64,000 nt of DNA from Ascidia mentula (taxonomy: Eukaryota > Chordata > Ascidiacea > Phlebobranchia > Ascidiidae): assembly GCA_947561715.1 (NCBI GenBank), contig OX387197.1, positions 5,089,001 through 5,153,000 on the forward strand. Direction: 5' to 3'. Each line of letters begins with the position of its first letter. Within the stretch, counting starts at the first letter, position 1. Below, in pieces: positions 22,101 to 35,000 of this stretch. The notes beneath the pieces were generated by a model. It was not told the origin of the DNA, searched no databases, and saw nothing but the letters and a program-made list of their open reading frames with translations. A program made the position numbers and the translations under genes.

Positions 22101-23127
22101 GGCGTGGTAAGAATTCGTTTCCGGAGTCTGCGCATGAGCAGATGACGTTTCGTTTTATTCCGAATAGTACTGAGATAATATTGTTATACTGCCAATGGGC
22201 GTTGTCTGCACAACAACAAAAAATTCATGTACAATTTAAATACTGAAAATAAATTCCAGGTACTGTTTCTGTAACTTTCCAATATTTTGTGTTGTCGATA
22301 TCGTCAAAAGGTTAAACACTGACGTCTTCAGAATCATTGTACGATACTTAACTAATCACTGCACCCTTTATCCATGATACCTTTAAACATAAATCACCCT
22401 TGATACATTATAATAATTCACGTTGCTCAACAAAACTTTTGGAAAGTAAATTATATGTTGGTTTTACACTGGAACTCTGTACACGGTTTAAGGTTCTGTT
22501 GGAGCTTCTTACTGGGGAAGCGGTCGTTGACGAAAATCGCGACCCATCCCATCTTACTATGTACGTGGAAGAAAGCGTGGAGAACGACCAACCCATCGAG
22601 TCTTTCTTCGACAAACACGCGGGAATTTGGGGGCCCGGAGTAGGCGAAGGGCTTTATGAACTCTCGATGGAGTGTCTCGAGTACAAACGAATAAAGAGAC
22701 CCAAGATGCCCCAGGTTCGTAAACTTCACATGTATGGTTACTGCTTATATTGCGCTTTCATTTTCATGTTCGTGTGTTTAACTTTTTACACATTACCGCT
22801 ACATCCGACTTAGTTCAGCCTCCCATCCGGTCAGCTACTCGACAACCATTATTTGGTTCTTAGCTGTACCTTTCGTCGCACATACAATGTTTGAAAAATT
22901 GTGCAATTTATGATGACGAAAAATAAACAAATCTTGAATCTTACTGATTTACAGCTTGGGTGGATGCCTAACCCAAACTGCAGCCAGCAAAAAAGTGTTT
23001 TGTCTCAAACTCACTGTGTCCAATGGGGCGATCGCAATCTTTACTGCTCACGAATTTTCAAGTTTTGTTGTATCATTTACAGGCCCTTTCAAAGCTCGAG
23101 GATTTGTGCGTAAAAGCTAGAAGCTGA
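19140..23127 (+). CDS. IRAK4: IRAK4-like death-domain serine/threonine kinase
   Basis: Kinase that joins MyD88 through its death domain in Toll-like/IL-1 receptor signalling. Ten exons: 19140-19327, 19510-19594, 19672-20065, 20134-20252, 20478-20599, 20836-20952, 21266-21376, 21914-22106, 22493-22714 and 23083-23127; 1596 nt, 531 aa. The death domain (about 1-95) opens with [10 protein letters not shown] and has [16 protein letters not shown], as in human IRAK4 (ITPSTYVRCL, GKSPTSELLFDWGTTN). A Pro/Tyr/Ser-rich linker follows (about 120-225), longer than in human IRAK4 (460 aa total) and reminiscent of IRAK1. The kinase has [17 protein letters not shown] (Lys), LCLVYEYM with the IRAK Tyr gatekeeper, HRDIKSSN, DFG and a Thr/Ser-rich activation loop before [10 protein letters not shown]. 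All catalytic residues are intact. IRAK4 is preferred over IRAK1 because of the full HRD-DFG set and the AVDENRDP block. Confidence 0.9.
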
Positions 23128-24186
23128 TTCAGGGGTTGACGTTATTGAAAAAGTATTTGCACTTTATCAAAAACGCAAGATTGGTCGGTTTTCCAGTAGA
23201 TGATAACAGCAATACGGGTGAACTTCCGCAATTTTTACTGTTTTCTTTGATTCTACTGACCTGTCATCACCCCTCCCCCCCTGACCACTTTATCTTTTTT
23301 TCTCATTTTCGTTGACTTGTTTAATTTTGTGCATACTTTATATCCTTTTAAATGTTGCAAGATGACGCACAAACCGATACTTTTTGTTTCACAACTATCA
23401 TTTACGATCTTTTAAAAAGTAAAACTTTTTACTGCCACCACGCGTTAGTTATGTGTTGCACTTTCGTAACACTACGTACACAATCACAACTTTGGATTTG
23501 AAACAACGAACTTCGAGTACTTCCAACCTGTATACGCCTGAATAAATACGTATTCAAACACGTCAATATCAAACTGATAGCATGTTGGTATAGATCAGCT
23601 TTTCGCAGTTCGTGGCCCCCTACAGCAAAGCTCAAGGACACCTGCTTGTTCACAAAAATACAAATGGCAAGCAAGAAACAAGTAGCGTGGCCCCCATTGG
23701 TAATTGATTCCTAAAAATGATAGAGTTTTTTGTCGTAACATGTTTTTGGAAATGAATTTTTGTTCGTCATATTTAGTATTTTAAACTGTTTCTTTTCAAT
23801 ATATATTGGAATAGACCTTAGAATGGCATTTAGCTATATTGGTGTGTATTTGGGGCAAATTCCTTCCAACTTTCTAATTCTAATTTGGGCCAAAATAGAA
23901 ACCTTTTATGGGGAATTTGTACCAAGTACCTATATTTCGTAAGCACCGCTTGAAGGCAGTATAGAGACGATTTGACTCCCGCACAGACAAACAATTGGCA
24001 AGATCGATCAAACGCCCGACCCATACACCAGCAAGCATTAAACCTGATCGAGATTCGTGGCCGGGATATACAGGGTTCGAATCTCAGTGTAGTCAAAACC
24101 CATCATAAGCTTTGAACACGGGCGGAGTTGGTTTAATAGCAATTCCAACGCATGTGACAATCGAGACGAAACTAACGGTCACCACA
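23128..24186. other. Intergenic region between convergent IRAK4-like and tetraspanin genes
   Basis: About 1.06 kb of 3' flanking sequence. A GGTTCGAATC stretch at 24074-24083 looks like a pol III B box but has no A box or acceptor stem, so no tRNA is called. No coding region is supported. Confidence 0.5.
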
Positions 24187-27100
24187 TTACCGGCGAGTGG
24201 ACCTTGTGCCCTGGCCCTCACTAGGATGCAGTGAAACTGAAAGCTCGGGTGTAAAGCAACTGCTGGCTGCGTCAGTTTGACCAGAATCTATTAAAGTGTC
24301 CTCTTCGTTAGATGCTCCCACCCCCCTGGTTCTATGCTCAGCCATCGAGGTGGACAGTCTGTGGACGACGTCAACAGTGTTTGTTACGTCACAAACGTCG
24401 CATTTTGTGAAGCAACTGCTTCGGGAAGCGGAACTGAATCGAACGTTGTTTACGATTTCGCCTCGTTTCTCAGATAAACTTGTGCAGGGGCAACTTGTGC
24501 ATTGGACAGCAGTCGGTTGCTTGGTTCGTTTAAACTCGAACTGGCTTGTAGACTGAGATTGGTTTGAAATAGTTTTTGGCTCTGTAGTTGCACTCGAGCT
24601 GCCGTTTTCATGTGGTTTTTGTGATTGTTTGACGGGTATGATTTTCATTGGCTGCTTTCCGCCGTATGTGTGCACCACGTAATACCCTGAAAAATAAAAG
24701 CATGTCTCTTAAGAAACTAATAAACAGGAACACCAAAAACGGACTTACTCATAATTCTGATAATAGATAGGCCTATACTGGCCCATAGCATAATGCTGAA
24801 AACGTTGACTTGTTTTATTTACTTAAGACGTTTCGGTAAGTTTTTGCCAAACGTTTCAAATAAATAAAACATTTAATGTTTCAAGCACTATGGGCCAGTA
24901 TCTTTATTCTCATACGATACGATAATTTTTTTTTCACATTGACCTCATGCGAATTTGTAAATGACGGTGGGTACCGTCCCTAATTCTAAGAAAAGTTTTC
25001 ATTGATAACTGAGCATCCAAATTTATAGGCATTTTTAAGCTGATTTAGGCACTTCCGTTTTTTGACAACATTCTTTGTCTGCCATCATCACATTGCGACC
25101 AAGGATCACCATGTTGGAATTTCTATAAATTTAGAATCAATGAAGGTAAATCGAATTCCTTTTCAGTCATCCTTATTTTCGGTTCCACATTGCTATCATT
25201 TCTGGCTATAAACTCAGCGCAACTGGGATGCAACATCAATACATCAACTTAAATGTGCCCTTGTACCCCTTCGAGTGCGATTAAAACGAGATTCTGCGTT
25301 GACACAACTTTACAGGGACTTTGATTATAGTTTGCATGCAAGTATACTTGATATTTTTGTGTATGGGTGGAACGTTTTATGTGACGTCCTTTCCGACAAC
25401 ACTTGGTGTTGAATATGGGCATGACAAACCGCAAGTTTACATACACCTTGTGCACACAAGAAACAATTGTTGAAAGAATTGTTGTACTTCTTCTGTGCTG
25501 AACAGAGAAAAGGCGACTTGCTTCGTTAAAATATACCGAGAAGTCACCACTAAAATTTAGGTATATTTTCATAATATAGAACAGGAGCTCTCGAAATTCC
25601 AGCCCCACTTCAAGTTCGCAAACAATCCGGTAAATGATTAACGTTCCCATCTGCCTGTCAATCAGTTTGAGAGTTTACCTTCTGGGTTCCTGGTAGGCAG
25701 CAGTGGGCGCTTTACTTCATAAGTGTTAGTGGATGCTGTTGTTGTCTCAGCTTTTGTAGGATCTGTGCCCAGGCAAAATGAAAGCCACAACTTCATGGCC
25801 AATATCAGCAGCAAAACCTGTTCAAACAATAATATTTATAGGCAATATATTTCACACACTTGCGCTCATCGTTGTGTTACTCTTTTCCGGAATATACTGA
25901 TACGTACAAAAAAAAATCCGACGGTCAGCACCGACCTGTACAGGTTAATTCCTGTGCTATTATCATGACATTTTCTCTTGTTTTCACCAATAGTTCAGTT
26001 ATAATGACGTCACAAAGGCAAGAACAATAATACATTCCATAAATAGGCCAACGAGTAACTCATTCATTGCATCAAAAGTTTCTGTTTGTACAGTGATTAT
26101 GCCTCGTTGGATTATGACAGTAAAAAAATGTACAGGAATTTAAATGACCTATGTTGCCTCATAAAAACTGTGAAGGTATGAAAATTGCGCGAAAAAGTTG
26201 CAATAAAACACCAACAAAAACGATTTAAAAGATGAACAGTTTGCAGGAAATTTGCCACAAACGACATGTCCTTCTGGTCACAGCATACCATGCGCATTTT
26301 GGAACCATTGACTGCGTTTTAACTTAACGATTTGTAAATATCAGCGTTATGGCAAACATATATTCACCTCTGAGTAATCAGCAGTCAATCGCCAAGTAAC
26401 AATTCATAGTTCGTTGTCGTATTTAAAGTGGCCGAAGCGATCATAAATCCCTTGGTCGTTTGACTCACTGTATACACCGCAGTCTGGGCGTTCGGTTTAC
26501 CTCAGGTAATATAACTGTCATAGGTAAGGTGTACGTCAACATGATTTATTTTGTACAAACATTGTGTCTCGTGTGCCGTTTCCTGTCGAACGTTTTGAAT
26601 CGATTGCGGTTCGGGTTTATTAAAAAGTTGGAATCTCTTCACCTGCGGGGTGTGAAATGATATTTAATACCCCGAGTATTGCGAAACTAAACATTTTCCA
26701 CTTGGAAATTACCTCCGTTCAGTTTCGTCAAAAGACAATCCAAAACAATTATACTTGTTGTGCTGTGACGTCACAATACTTGCTACAATGCAATGTTCTA
26801 AAATTCTGACAGTAAATAGACGTGATTTGACATGTAAAAAAATGATGTATGTATTGGAAAAAGGCGTTTGTGTGGTTAATTATCCAGGAAATCTTTGATG
26901 CGCATAATAGTTTGTGTAACATTTGGCACAATTCGCTGCTCCAAATTCTAGGTAGACTGCATTTATGTGACCTTTTCATAACGTCATTACTAACGTAATG
27001 ATTGATTTGTGCCGACCAAGTTTTAAAGCTTATGAATACATACAGACATACCATCCTGAAGAAACGACGTCACCATATATAGGTCACGATACAATGCACA

Positions 27101-29180
27101 TTAACAACATACCGCACCTGTATTATTCCAGTAGCACCCATCAAGTAGGGCAAAGCGGCCATCTCGTTTGAAGCGCTGAGGTGATTTAGGAGCGTTTTAC
27201 CACAACCTGGCATTAGTTGTAGGGAAAAGGCACATTCCGAATTGGTTATATCAGGGGCACAGCAGCTTCGGAGAACTCTGAGGTCTGCATCCAACCAATC
27301 AGTGTAAGATTCGACTCCACAGCACTGGAACTGCACAACAACATTGTGTCGGCTTTGGGACATATTTTCAGCGTTTTAAACGCATCTGTAATATGATTGA
27401 AATGCGTTGTGACCCATCGTTTAAAAACCGATGCAAAGATTTCTGCATGCCCGCTGTGTCCGATAGTCAATCTCTCAACTCTAAAACATCTGAATCGTGG
27501 AACATACAATATCTAATCGCCGTCAATTGGGTTTGATTTGTACATTTTTTTACCACCATTATAAGTGAATTTCAAATTATTCACAAAAAGTATGGTTGCC
27601 ACTGTTCAACGCGCTTTCCAAACCCTCCTGACCTTAGTGTGTACTGCTTTCCACGCTTCCTTAAACCAAAGGTTCGATGTTTGGTCATTGCAGTAATAGC
27701 GGATATTGTACTTAAGTTGCTGAAGATCACTCGAGTCGAATTTTTTCTCACGTTTCACCACCCTCCATATCCCGGCACTCATTTCCACAGAAAACGATAC
27801 AAGAACCGAAAAGAAGAACTGCAAAAAAAACTTGCTACATCTCTTTTGATTAAAAGAAGAAGGGCGTTGTGTTAACGCAATGAAAACAACGGCGAAAAGC
27901 TACAAAATCTTTTCATTCTAAATTTGTTCGCAATAGAAAATAACAACCTGTTTTTGAGCAATTTATAATCAGTAATGCTGCTTTTGTCATGTAGAGATTT
28001 ACTTAAGCTTGATGATTGCTTACCCAACCAAGCAATAATTGGCTCTCAGTGAATGCCCCGCACCATCCGATCGAACCGATGACGTAGACAAAACAGGACA
28101 CAGTTATGAGTACAGGAAAGATGATTGGAAAGAAGATATTGACGTAGAAGTCCCCAACTTTGGTTCCTTCGGTAACCAAAACGACTTGACTGAGGTCGTC
28201 TCGTAGAACGGTCGTTTCAATAAGAATCGTGGCGCTCAGAATCTAACAAAGAATGTGACAAAATACAGTGATAATTTAAACTTTAGTAATACGGTAGGGT
28301 TGTTAGACATTCGGATTTAATGTTAAAATCTGCGTCCGGAAATTTGTGAAGATTAACCCAAGCACAATACCCTGCGAATTACGTAGCTTTCCTTAGTTGC
28401 AACCCGGTCGCAGCCTTAAAGATGGTCATCATGAATACGACTACTAAAAAAGGTCGGTTCGGAATTGTGCTTTGGCAAATTTTATAACTCTATACAGAAG
28501 TTTGATTGTTACCATCAAAGCAAGGTCAATATTTGCTCCAGATAACATACGACAGTGCTAAAATGTGATTTCCGGTACAATTGTACACCGAAGCATTTGC
28601 CTGATGGTAATTACGACATAATATACCTTGTCTTCTGGCTGTTTGTGTCATATATACACTTTATCTGTTCGCACCCAAACACACAAAAAAATTGTTAACT
28701 TTTGCATTATCTTGCATGTGAACAAAAAAACTTCTGTCTTCGGAATACAACATGGCAAAAAGCCACTTTGCGTATATTACTGTGCATATTGACAATCCAC
28801 TCAGCTTATCACTGAAGAACGTGCCTGGCTGTATGATAGCAGCGATGCTGGGGGTTTGCTTAAACCTGAAGGCCAACAATAAGAAGGCAGATTTGTGTTT
28901 TACCTAATTCTTGAGCAATTGTGCGAAAACACTAAAAACTATCAATAAATTTTGGCTCCTGGATTCGATGATAACAAGAAACGGGGCGCGATAAAGTTTT
29001 GATGCAGTTTTATTTATAACAGTCAAGCAATATATCGCGATACAAGTAAAAATTATTTGGTTATTGCACATATGACTAAAACTATATACTATTAACATCA
29101 AGGGTTAGACTTACCCACAAGAGCAAAATCAATATGAGAAGAGTGCATTTTATCCAACCAGAAACTTCTTTCGCTGTCAT
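24187..29180 (-). CDS. Tetraspanin with a long Ser/Thr/Cys-rich cytoplasmic tail
   Basis: Four-pass membrane protein. Six minus-strand exons: 29180-29115, 28242-28024, 27818-27633, 27330-27118, 25817-25679 and 24686-24187; 1323 nt, 440 aa. TM1 is GWIKCTLLILILLLW with ILSATILI; TM2 lies in NIFFPIIFPVLITVSCFVYV, followed by IGSIGWCGAFTES; TM3 is LLLGWFFFSVLVSFSVEM; the large outer loop has CCGVESYTDW, RSCC, SEC and PGC, the classic six-Cys pattern plus an extra Cys in YYCNDQ; TM4 is VLLLILAMKLWLSFCLG. The inner tail is about 195 residues, whereas most tetraspanins have 10-30. The tail carries YYVV, clusters CTSCPC and CFTKCDVCDV, and many Ser/Thr. I cannot assign a named vertebrate orthologue. 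A MITE lies in the last intron. Confidence 0.85.
24775..24900. mobile_element. Short MITE with CTGGCCCATAG terminal repeats in a tetraspanin intron
   Basis: A perfect 13-bp inverted repeat (TACTGGCCCATAG at 24775 and CTATGGGCCAGTA ending 24900), with a further inner fold-back (AAACGTTT and GTTTTATTT type pairs), makes a 126-bp hairpin-capable element. If the outer TA at each end is the target duplication, it fits a TA-targeting (Tc1/mariner-like) MITE. No coding content. Confidence 0.75.
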
Positions 29181-32008
29181 GTTCTTCTGTTCATTGAAAA
29201 CTCGTTACGTAGTCTGCCGATCCGAAAATTGTGAAGTTAAAGCTATATTGCCCTTAACGCCGGAATGCATGTATCATAATCCGTAGGCTACATCAAACGC
29301 TAAAGTAATTGGTTATAACTACTAAAGCGCAACCTATAATGTACCAATATTGATGTAGTCGCACAATAATGCGTTTCATACATTGTTACAACACAATCTG
29401 GTAATTTACATGAACATGTGTAACCATTTTTCTTGGTATTATCAAAACTTTGCACTGAATCTCGCTCAACTACTTCGAAAAGGGCACATGCATATGTAAC
29501 AAATCATTACTGCCTTCGGTGGAACTGACAAACATGTCACAAAAGAGTCATATAACGACATAATCACCGACCCATGGCGTATAGTGCACAACGATATGTA
29601 CAGTACATAAACTGTCGCATGTTTATTGTTTGCCCTCCCTCTTATCACTCGCTCGTACACACGTCGGGTCCATCGTCCCTTCTCGCTCTTGTTTGTCGGC
29701 GCCGCGAAGCAGTTGCTCGATATTTTTGGCACGAAAACGTTCAGCAAACTTATGGTCGTTTTGTGCTAAAAAGGGATTTTCGGAAAGAATACTGCTTCTG
29801 CATCAGTTCACATAGCAAAATGATTAAATGGAAAACTTACTGCCCGGATAACGCTCTTTTGCACACATCAAAATGCGTACAAACACATGTTCATTGATAA
29901 ACAACACGAAAATGGCATTCGAAACGTGGAGTTAAACAATAGCAGCAGCACGAAAATAAACCTGAAAAACCAACAGGGAAAAGTCATTACACATAACAAA
30001 CACCATGAATAATGTGGCGCTTTACCCTGTAAGCCGAAGTTCACACAAGAACGTATTCGCTTACAACGAATTTTCAAACTAAACTGCCAGGTTTGGCTAT
30101 AAAGCAGTTCGAACCGAGGTATAAATGAATTTAGTTAGGTAAAGTTTTCTTTTATGCCTCTACCGGAAGTATTTTGCTTGGTGTAATTGATCGGTACAGC
30201 GTTTACCAATCGGCTTCAAAAATTTTTGCGAGTACATAGCGCCATCTCGTGAATTTCAGGTAAATTTAATAAAATATCCACTAATATGTCTCACAATTAA
30301 TACAATGTAGATATACTAATTAATTTTAGCAAACTTCACCTTTAAACATACAAACCTTGCCACATAAATAACTTGTTCAAAGAAAGGTCCGAAATATAAA
30401 GAACGTTCTTTTTGATGGTTGTATTTCTACAGGCGTATGAGATTATTTTGCAGCATGGCTGGAAAAAGTTACTCGCTCTGTTTTCGAATAAGCGAAATTA
30501 CAACTTGCGCGTTGGGAGTTGGAACAGTGATAAATATAACGAACAAGTCTTGCATCACCTGACTGCGACATTTATTTTTGTCCAGATGAGTCGCTCTAGC
30601 TATATGCAGTAATTACAGATTATTTTATTGTAATCCACATCAGTATAGTTATATACAATAATATTATATTGCAGTATGTCATTGTAATTGTATATATGTG
30701 CTGTATAGGGCATTTGAATTTTATTGTATATGGTATACTTAGGAATATTCCAAGCAGTGCCACCACAAATTATTTGGCCATATTTATATATTAAGTAATT
30801 ACTTTCCGGCGGCGATCACAACGCTCAGGACAGAATGTTTGTTTGATTCCGGTGGTAGTTTTCCGTAGTTTTCAGTCAAGCGAAAAACGATTTCAACAAA
30901 CCTAATTAGTTTTACTACTGTTGGAAAGTTTGCTGAAAGGCTATATATTCTGTAACGTATTTGTTCCAAAGCATTTTTGTGACTGATTGATTGAATAAAT
31001 GTGTCTTTTGAACAGCATTTTTGTCTGCCTGATATATGAATCAATGCATACAGAAGTTTGATATAAATACTCATATTTTGTCAGTTGTTGTGGTTATAAT
31101 AATATCAATAATGTCACGTAATAAGGTGTTAAGAAGTAATTGATGTGAACTGTCACTTTTGTGACATATAGAGATGTTGTTGCTATTTAAAATACATTTA
31201 TTGATGTATACCTGATTGAAAAGAATGACATGCACGAATTTTGCAATTTTATCTGCAATTCACACAAAAACAATTGGCTAATGCATTAACATTATTAAAT
31301 TGATGTTTGCCGAAAACAAATCTTTCCTGTAAAGTAAAAAATTCCAATCTGGTATATACCAGATGAGAAAAAAAATTTCGCGAAGGAAACGTCGATACAC
31401 AGATTGGAAAGTTTGTAAAAATTGTGTAGTGGATTTTTTTTCAACAATTGGTGTTTGCCTGCAATAGTGAACATTTATCTGTTTATTAGTGTATTGGTCA
31501 ATTATTTTTGTGCATGTTACCGAACAACATTTTGTCCGATTTGGCATATACCACAAACTGGAAAAAATGTCGTGCACGGAGGATATATCCTCTTGCGATA
31601 TTTTGCGAAAATTTGCCGATAATCCACGCAATATTAATGAGCTAATGCACTAACATACGAAAAAACGTTGCGATTGTCCGCGCAATTAACGATCGCCGAA
31701 ACAAAACCCTCCGCGCAAAAAACAAACTTTCCAATCTGGCATATACCTATACCCATCTGTAAAATCATCATTTCTTGGTGTTTTTGCACAAAATACAAGC
31801 AATTGAATTGAGGACAGTTTATTGCAAACTACTAGAATTGAAAATCACTGTGCTTTTTTTTTTTAAATGTGTCATTTTGACGTTTGATAATGTTTATTTT
31901 TCATTAAAGATTTTTGAGCAGGGTTGTTTTTAGGACTGAATGATTTTATGGCAGTGTGAGTAAAATGGATTAAAATAAATAATGTGGCTGGAATAAACCA
32001 ACTTAATT
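29181..32008. other. 2.8 kb gene-free region upstream of tetraspanin and RSBN1
   Basis: Divergent intergenic space. AT-rich, with several open frames of 60-117 codons on both strands, none with a recognisable family motif, signal peptide or plausible splice partner. Its right part (31272-31748) holds diverged direct and inverted repeats. Confidence 0.5.
31272..31748. repeat. Diverged direct and inverted repeats, possible old non-autonomous element
   Basis: The block GGCTAATGCATTAACAT (about 31275) recurs in direct orientation as GAGCTAATGCACTAACAT (about 31638), each followed after 60-100 bases by CCAATCTGG(T/C)ATATACC (31352 and 31731). In addition AGATTGGAAAGTTTGT (31401-31416) is inverted relative to ACAAACTTTCCAATCT (about 31722-31736). 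The perfect palindrome CTGGTATATACCAG lies at 31354. No coding content and no clear borders. Confidence 0.45.
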
Positions 32009-35000
32009 ATGACAACATCACCGGTAAAACCATTGCAGACTGGAAGTATCCAGAAAGCAAAGCACAAGATGAAGTTACATCAGTCAATGATGCTACCACT
32101 TCTCTTTTCGGAGCCAATACAATTAACAAAGATTAAAAAGACCATTCCTGTTGCTGTCAATGGGGATAGCAAGGTTGTGAAGTCTGGGAACAAGGACAGC
32201 AGTGTTAAAGTTGATAGAAAGCCCAAGCTTTTGTCACAGGCTACAGTAACAGTGTCGAAGTCATTGCAAAAAAAGCCTGCTTTGAACACTTCAACAGTTG
32301 TATCCAAGGAGATCAAACCAAAGAAGTTGTTTGACAAGCATGCTGAGAAAACAGGCAAAGTTGTCCCTGGAAGCATCTTGAAGTCAAAAAATGAACAGCT
32401 TTTGTTGCACAAGCACAAAAGAAAAGACAATCATGAGTCTAGGGTGAAACACAAGAAGAAGAAAAGACCTAAAGCAGATTTAGACAAACCTCTGGAAGTG
32501 AATTCAAGCCCATGTAAACCTTCATCTCCAGCCATAACTAAAAGCATTGAAGAAGTTTTTGCCAGTAATCTTGAGCATCCTGCAAAGAGATTGAGAACAG
32601 ACAGCAGACACAGTGAACTGGGTGACAATGTTTTTGACAACATCATGAATTTAAACACTGAATCTTTGGAATCCCCTGTGGAGGATGCAAGTGAAACAGT
32701 ACAGGAAAACATACTGGTCTCTTCCTCTTCACCAAAAAGGTTACTTTCTCCGGGTAATGCATCGCCGCTCAGCAAAACAGAACCTTCCTTATTTCATACG
32801 AAAGAAACTGATTTAAGTCCAGAAAAAGAACAAATAAAATCACCTTCACTAATGAGTGAAGTGCCATTAAGTCCGAAACTGCCAAAGCTTGAAGGTGTTG
32901 ACACTGTAACCTGCCAGGAAACACCACCTACTTTTCACTGCCATGATTCCACCAATGATCTCCAAACAATAGCCGAGGAGGTAACTGCAGAAAACTTACC
33001 TACACCTGGATATGAAACAATGTCCCCAGAAAAACCTGGACATGAGAGGTTATGTGCAGATGATGTGCCACAGGGTCATGAGGAAATTGTACAAAAATCC
33101 CACAAACTCAAACGAAAGCACCATAATGAAGATCGTCACAAACATAAAAAGCACAAACATGAGAAGCACCACAAATCCCATAAACACCGGTCTCATTCAC
33201 CAAGCCATCACAAGCACAAGCATCGTGATAAAATCAAATTGGAGCCTTCAGAACACAGGGTCAAAATCAAACAGGAATTTCCAGACACACCCTCTGTAAA
33301 AAGAGAAAATCCTGTAGTAAATATTAAAAGTGAGCCACTTTCACCTAAAATGTCCCCGTTTTTTAGTTCAGAAGATGAGAAAGATACTGACACAGAATTG
33401 GCTGCTAAAAAAGTTCTCCACATTGGTTTACCATCTTTGGCCTATGGTCAACAACTATCTTCTGATGTCCAAGTCGTAGACAAGTTTCCCTTTTCTGATC
33501 CTGATTTTAGAAGACTTGTCCATATTGAAACAGACCCAAACGGTGAAGCATCAGTTTTACATGCTTACCAGCATGAGGTGGATCAACTATCACAGAAACA
33601 ACAGGAACAGTTTGCTCACGACTTTTGTTCTTTGTGCTTTCACGAAGAGGAAAAATCACAGCCTGATTTTGTCATGGGTATTGTTCATGGTGCTGCTTCC
33701 TCTATGCCAGACTTCCTCGAGTATTTGGCAGAGAAACATGCCGACCTTCGAGTAAAATCAGAAGTGCTCGGTCAACGTGATATCCTCACAATGAGTGTGA
33801 AGGAATTCCGTGATCAAGTTAGCAAAAACTTTTCTGTGGAAAGTGGAATGTACAGGTAATGCACATAATATGCCATGTATATAATTTTGGTTTAAAAAAA
33901 AAGTTTTAAGAAATAGTGTATTTTTTATTTTGGTATATATACACCGAAATTTTCAAAAAGCTAATGTCTCCTGTTAATGTGATGTTGGATTAAGTTCAGC
34001 GCTTGTACATTACTGTTAGTTGACCACATTATACCCACTCTACCAAGTGAGTTGAAGTACCTTTGTTGGTAAAGCAGTGACACAGTGAAATTAATCCTGC
34101 AGAAATTCCATGACTGCAATGTCATAATGCCCTTGCTATTGGCTGTTTTTTGTACTGGTCAGGCATCACAATTTGTCTAGATATTGATTGCCACAGAATC
34201 CCAAATGCAGGATGTGTATGCTTACGTACGCTGTTTGCCGCACGTAGAAATGTGGTGGTGAATAAATAAGTGTTGCTGTAGTACTAGCATGTTGCGTGGC
34301 TGTAAATAAGCTTGTTAAATATTTACCAGATCACTGGTCTAATCTACAAACAATGTGAGAAAGTAATTGCTGTAACTAAGGCAACACTTTTGAGTATGTA
34401 TTTGCGCAGTATTTCCATGATAAAGATTTTAACAGTGCTACACGCTGTAGTTTCTTGATGTAAATGGTAACTATCTATAGCCTATAGGCTCTTTGTATCT
34501 GTCAAGGTTAGCACCAGTGTGTACATTTATATTAGCAGTAATTTCTTTTTTTAAACATATATACCCTTTATCTGAAGTTAATATTAACAACCATTGATTT
34601 AGGTATGGGCCCATGCGGCAGATCAGTTTAGTTGGTGCTGTTCATGAAGAAGCTGGTGGATACTTTCCTGATATTTTGGACATCCTTGAAAATGATCCAT
34701 TTCTTAACATCACCTCTCCGTGGGGGGAAATGTCATGTGTTGAACTCGACTGTCGTTCCCATAGTAACGATGGGCCGATTCTGTGGATAAGACCAGGAGA
34801 GCAGATGGTCCCCGCAGCTGACTTCAAAGGCTCACCAGCCAAAAGAAGGAAGTACGTAAATTGATATATTTTTGTTACATAAGTTAGCGAGCATCAGGAA
34901 ACTTGATATGATTTAGTGTAATAAATGAATAACTGGGTTTTGTTGAATGTAAGGAAATAATTCATTTCGCTTTTGGACTTTCGGTGATGGTGTTTTTTGC

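Noticed and set aside
24056-24090. tRNA-like B box (GGTTCGAATC)
   Set aside because: No A box, anticodon arm or acceptor stem can be built around it on either strand; a tRNA or tRNA-derived SINE is not supported.
28661-31631. Several 65-117 codon frames between tetraspanin and RSBN1
   Set aside because: No family signature, coding-like composition or compatible splice sites; they fit chance openings in AT-rich DNA.
32080-32775. Two minus-strand frames of 114-116 codons
   Set aside because: They are antisense to the low-complexity first exon of RSBN1, where biased codons leave the other strand open.
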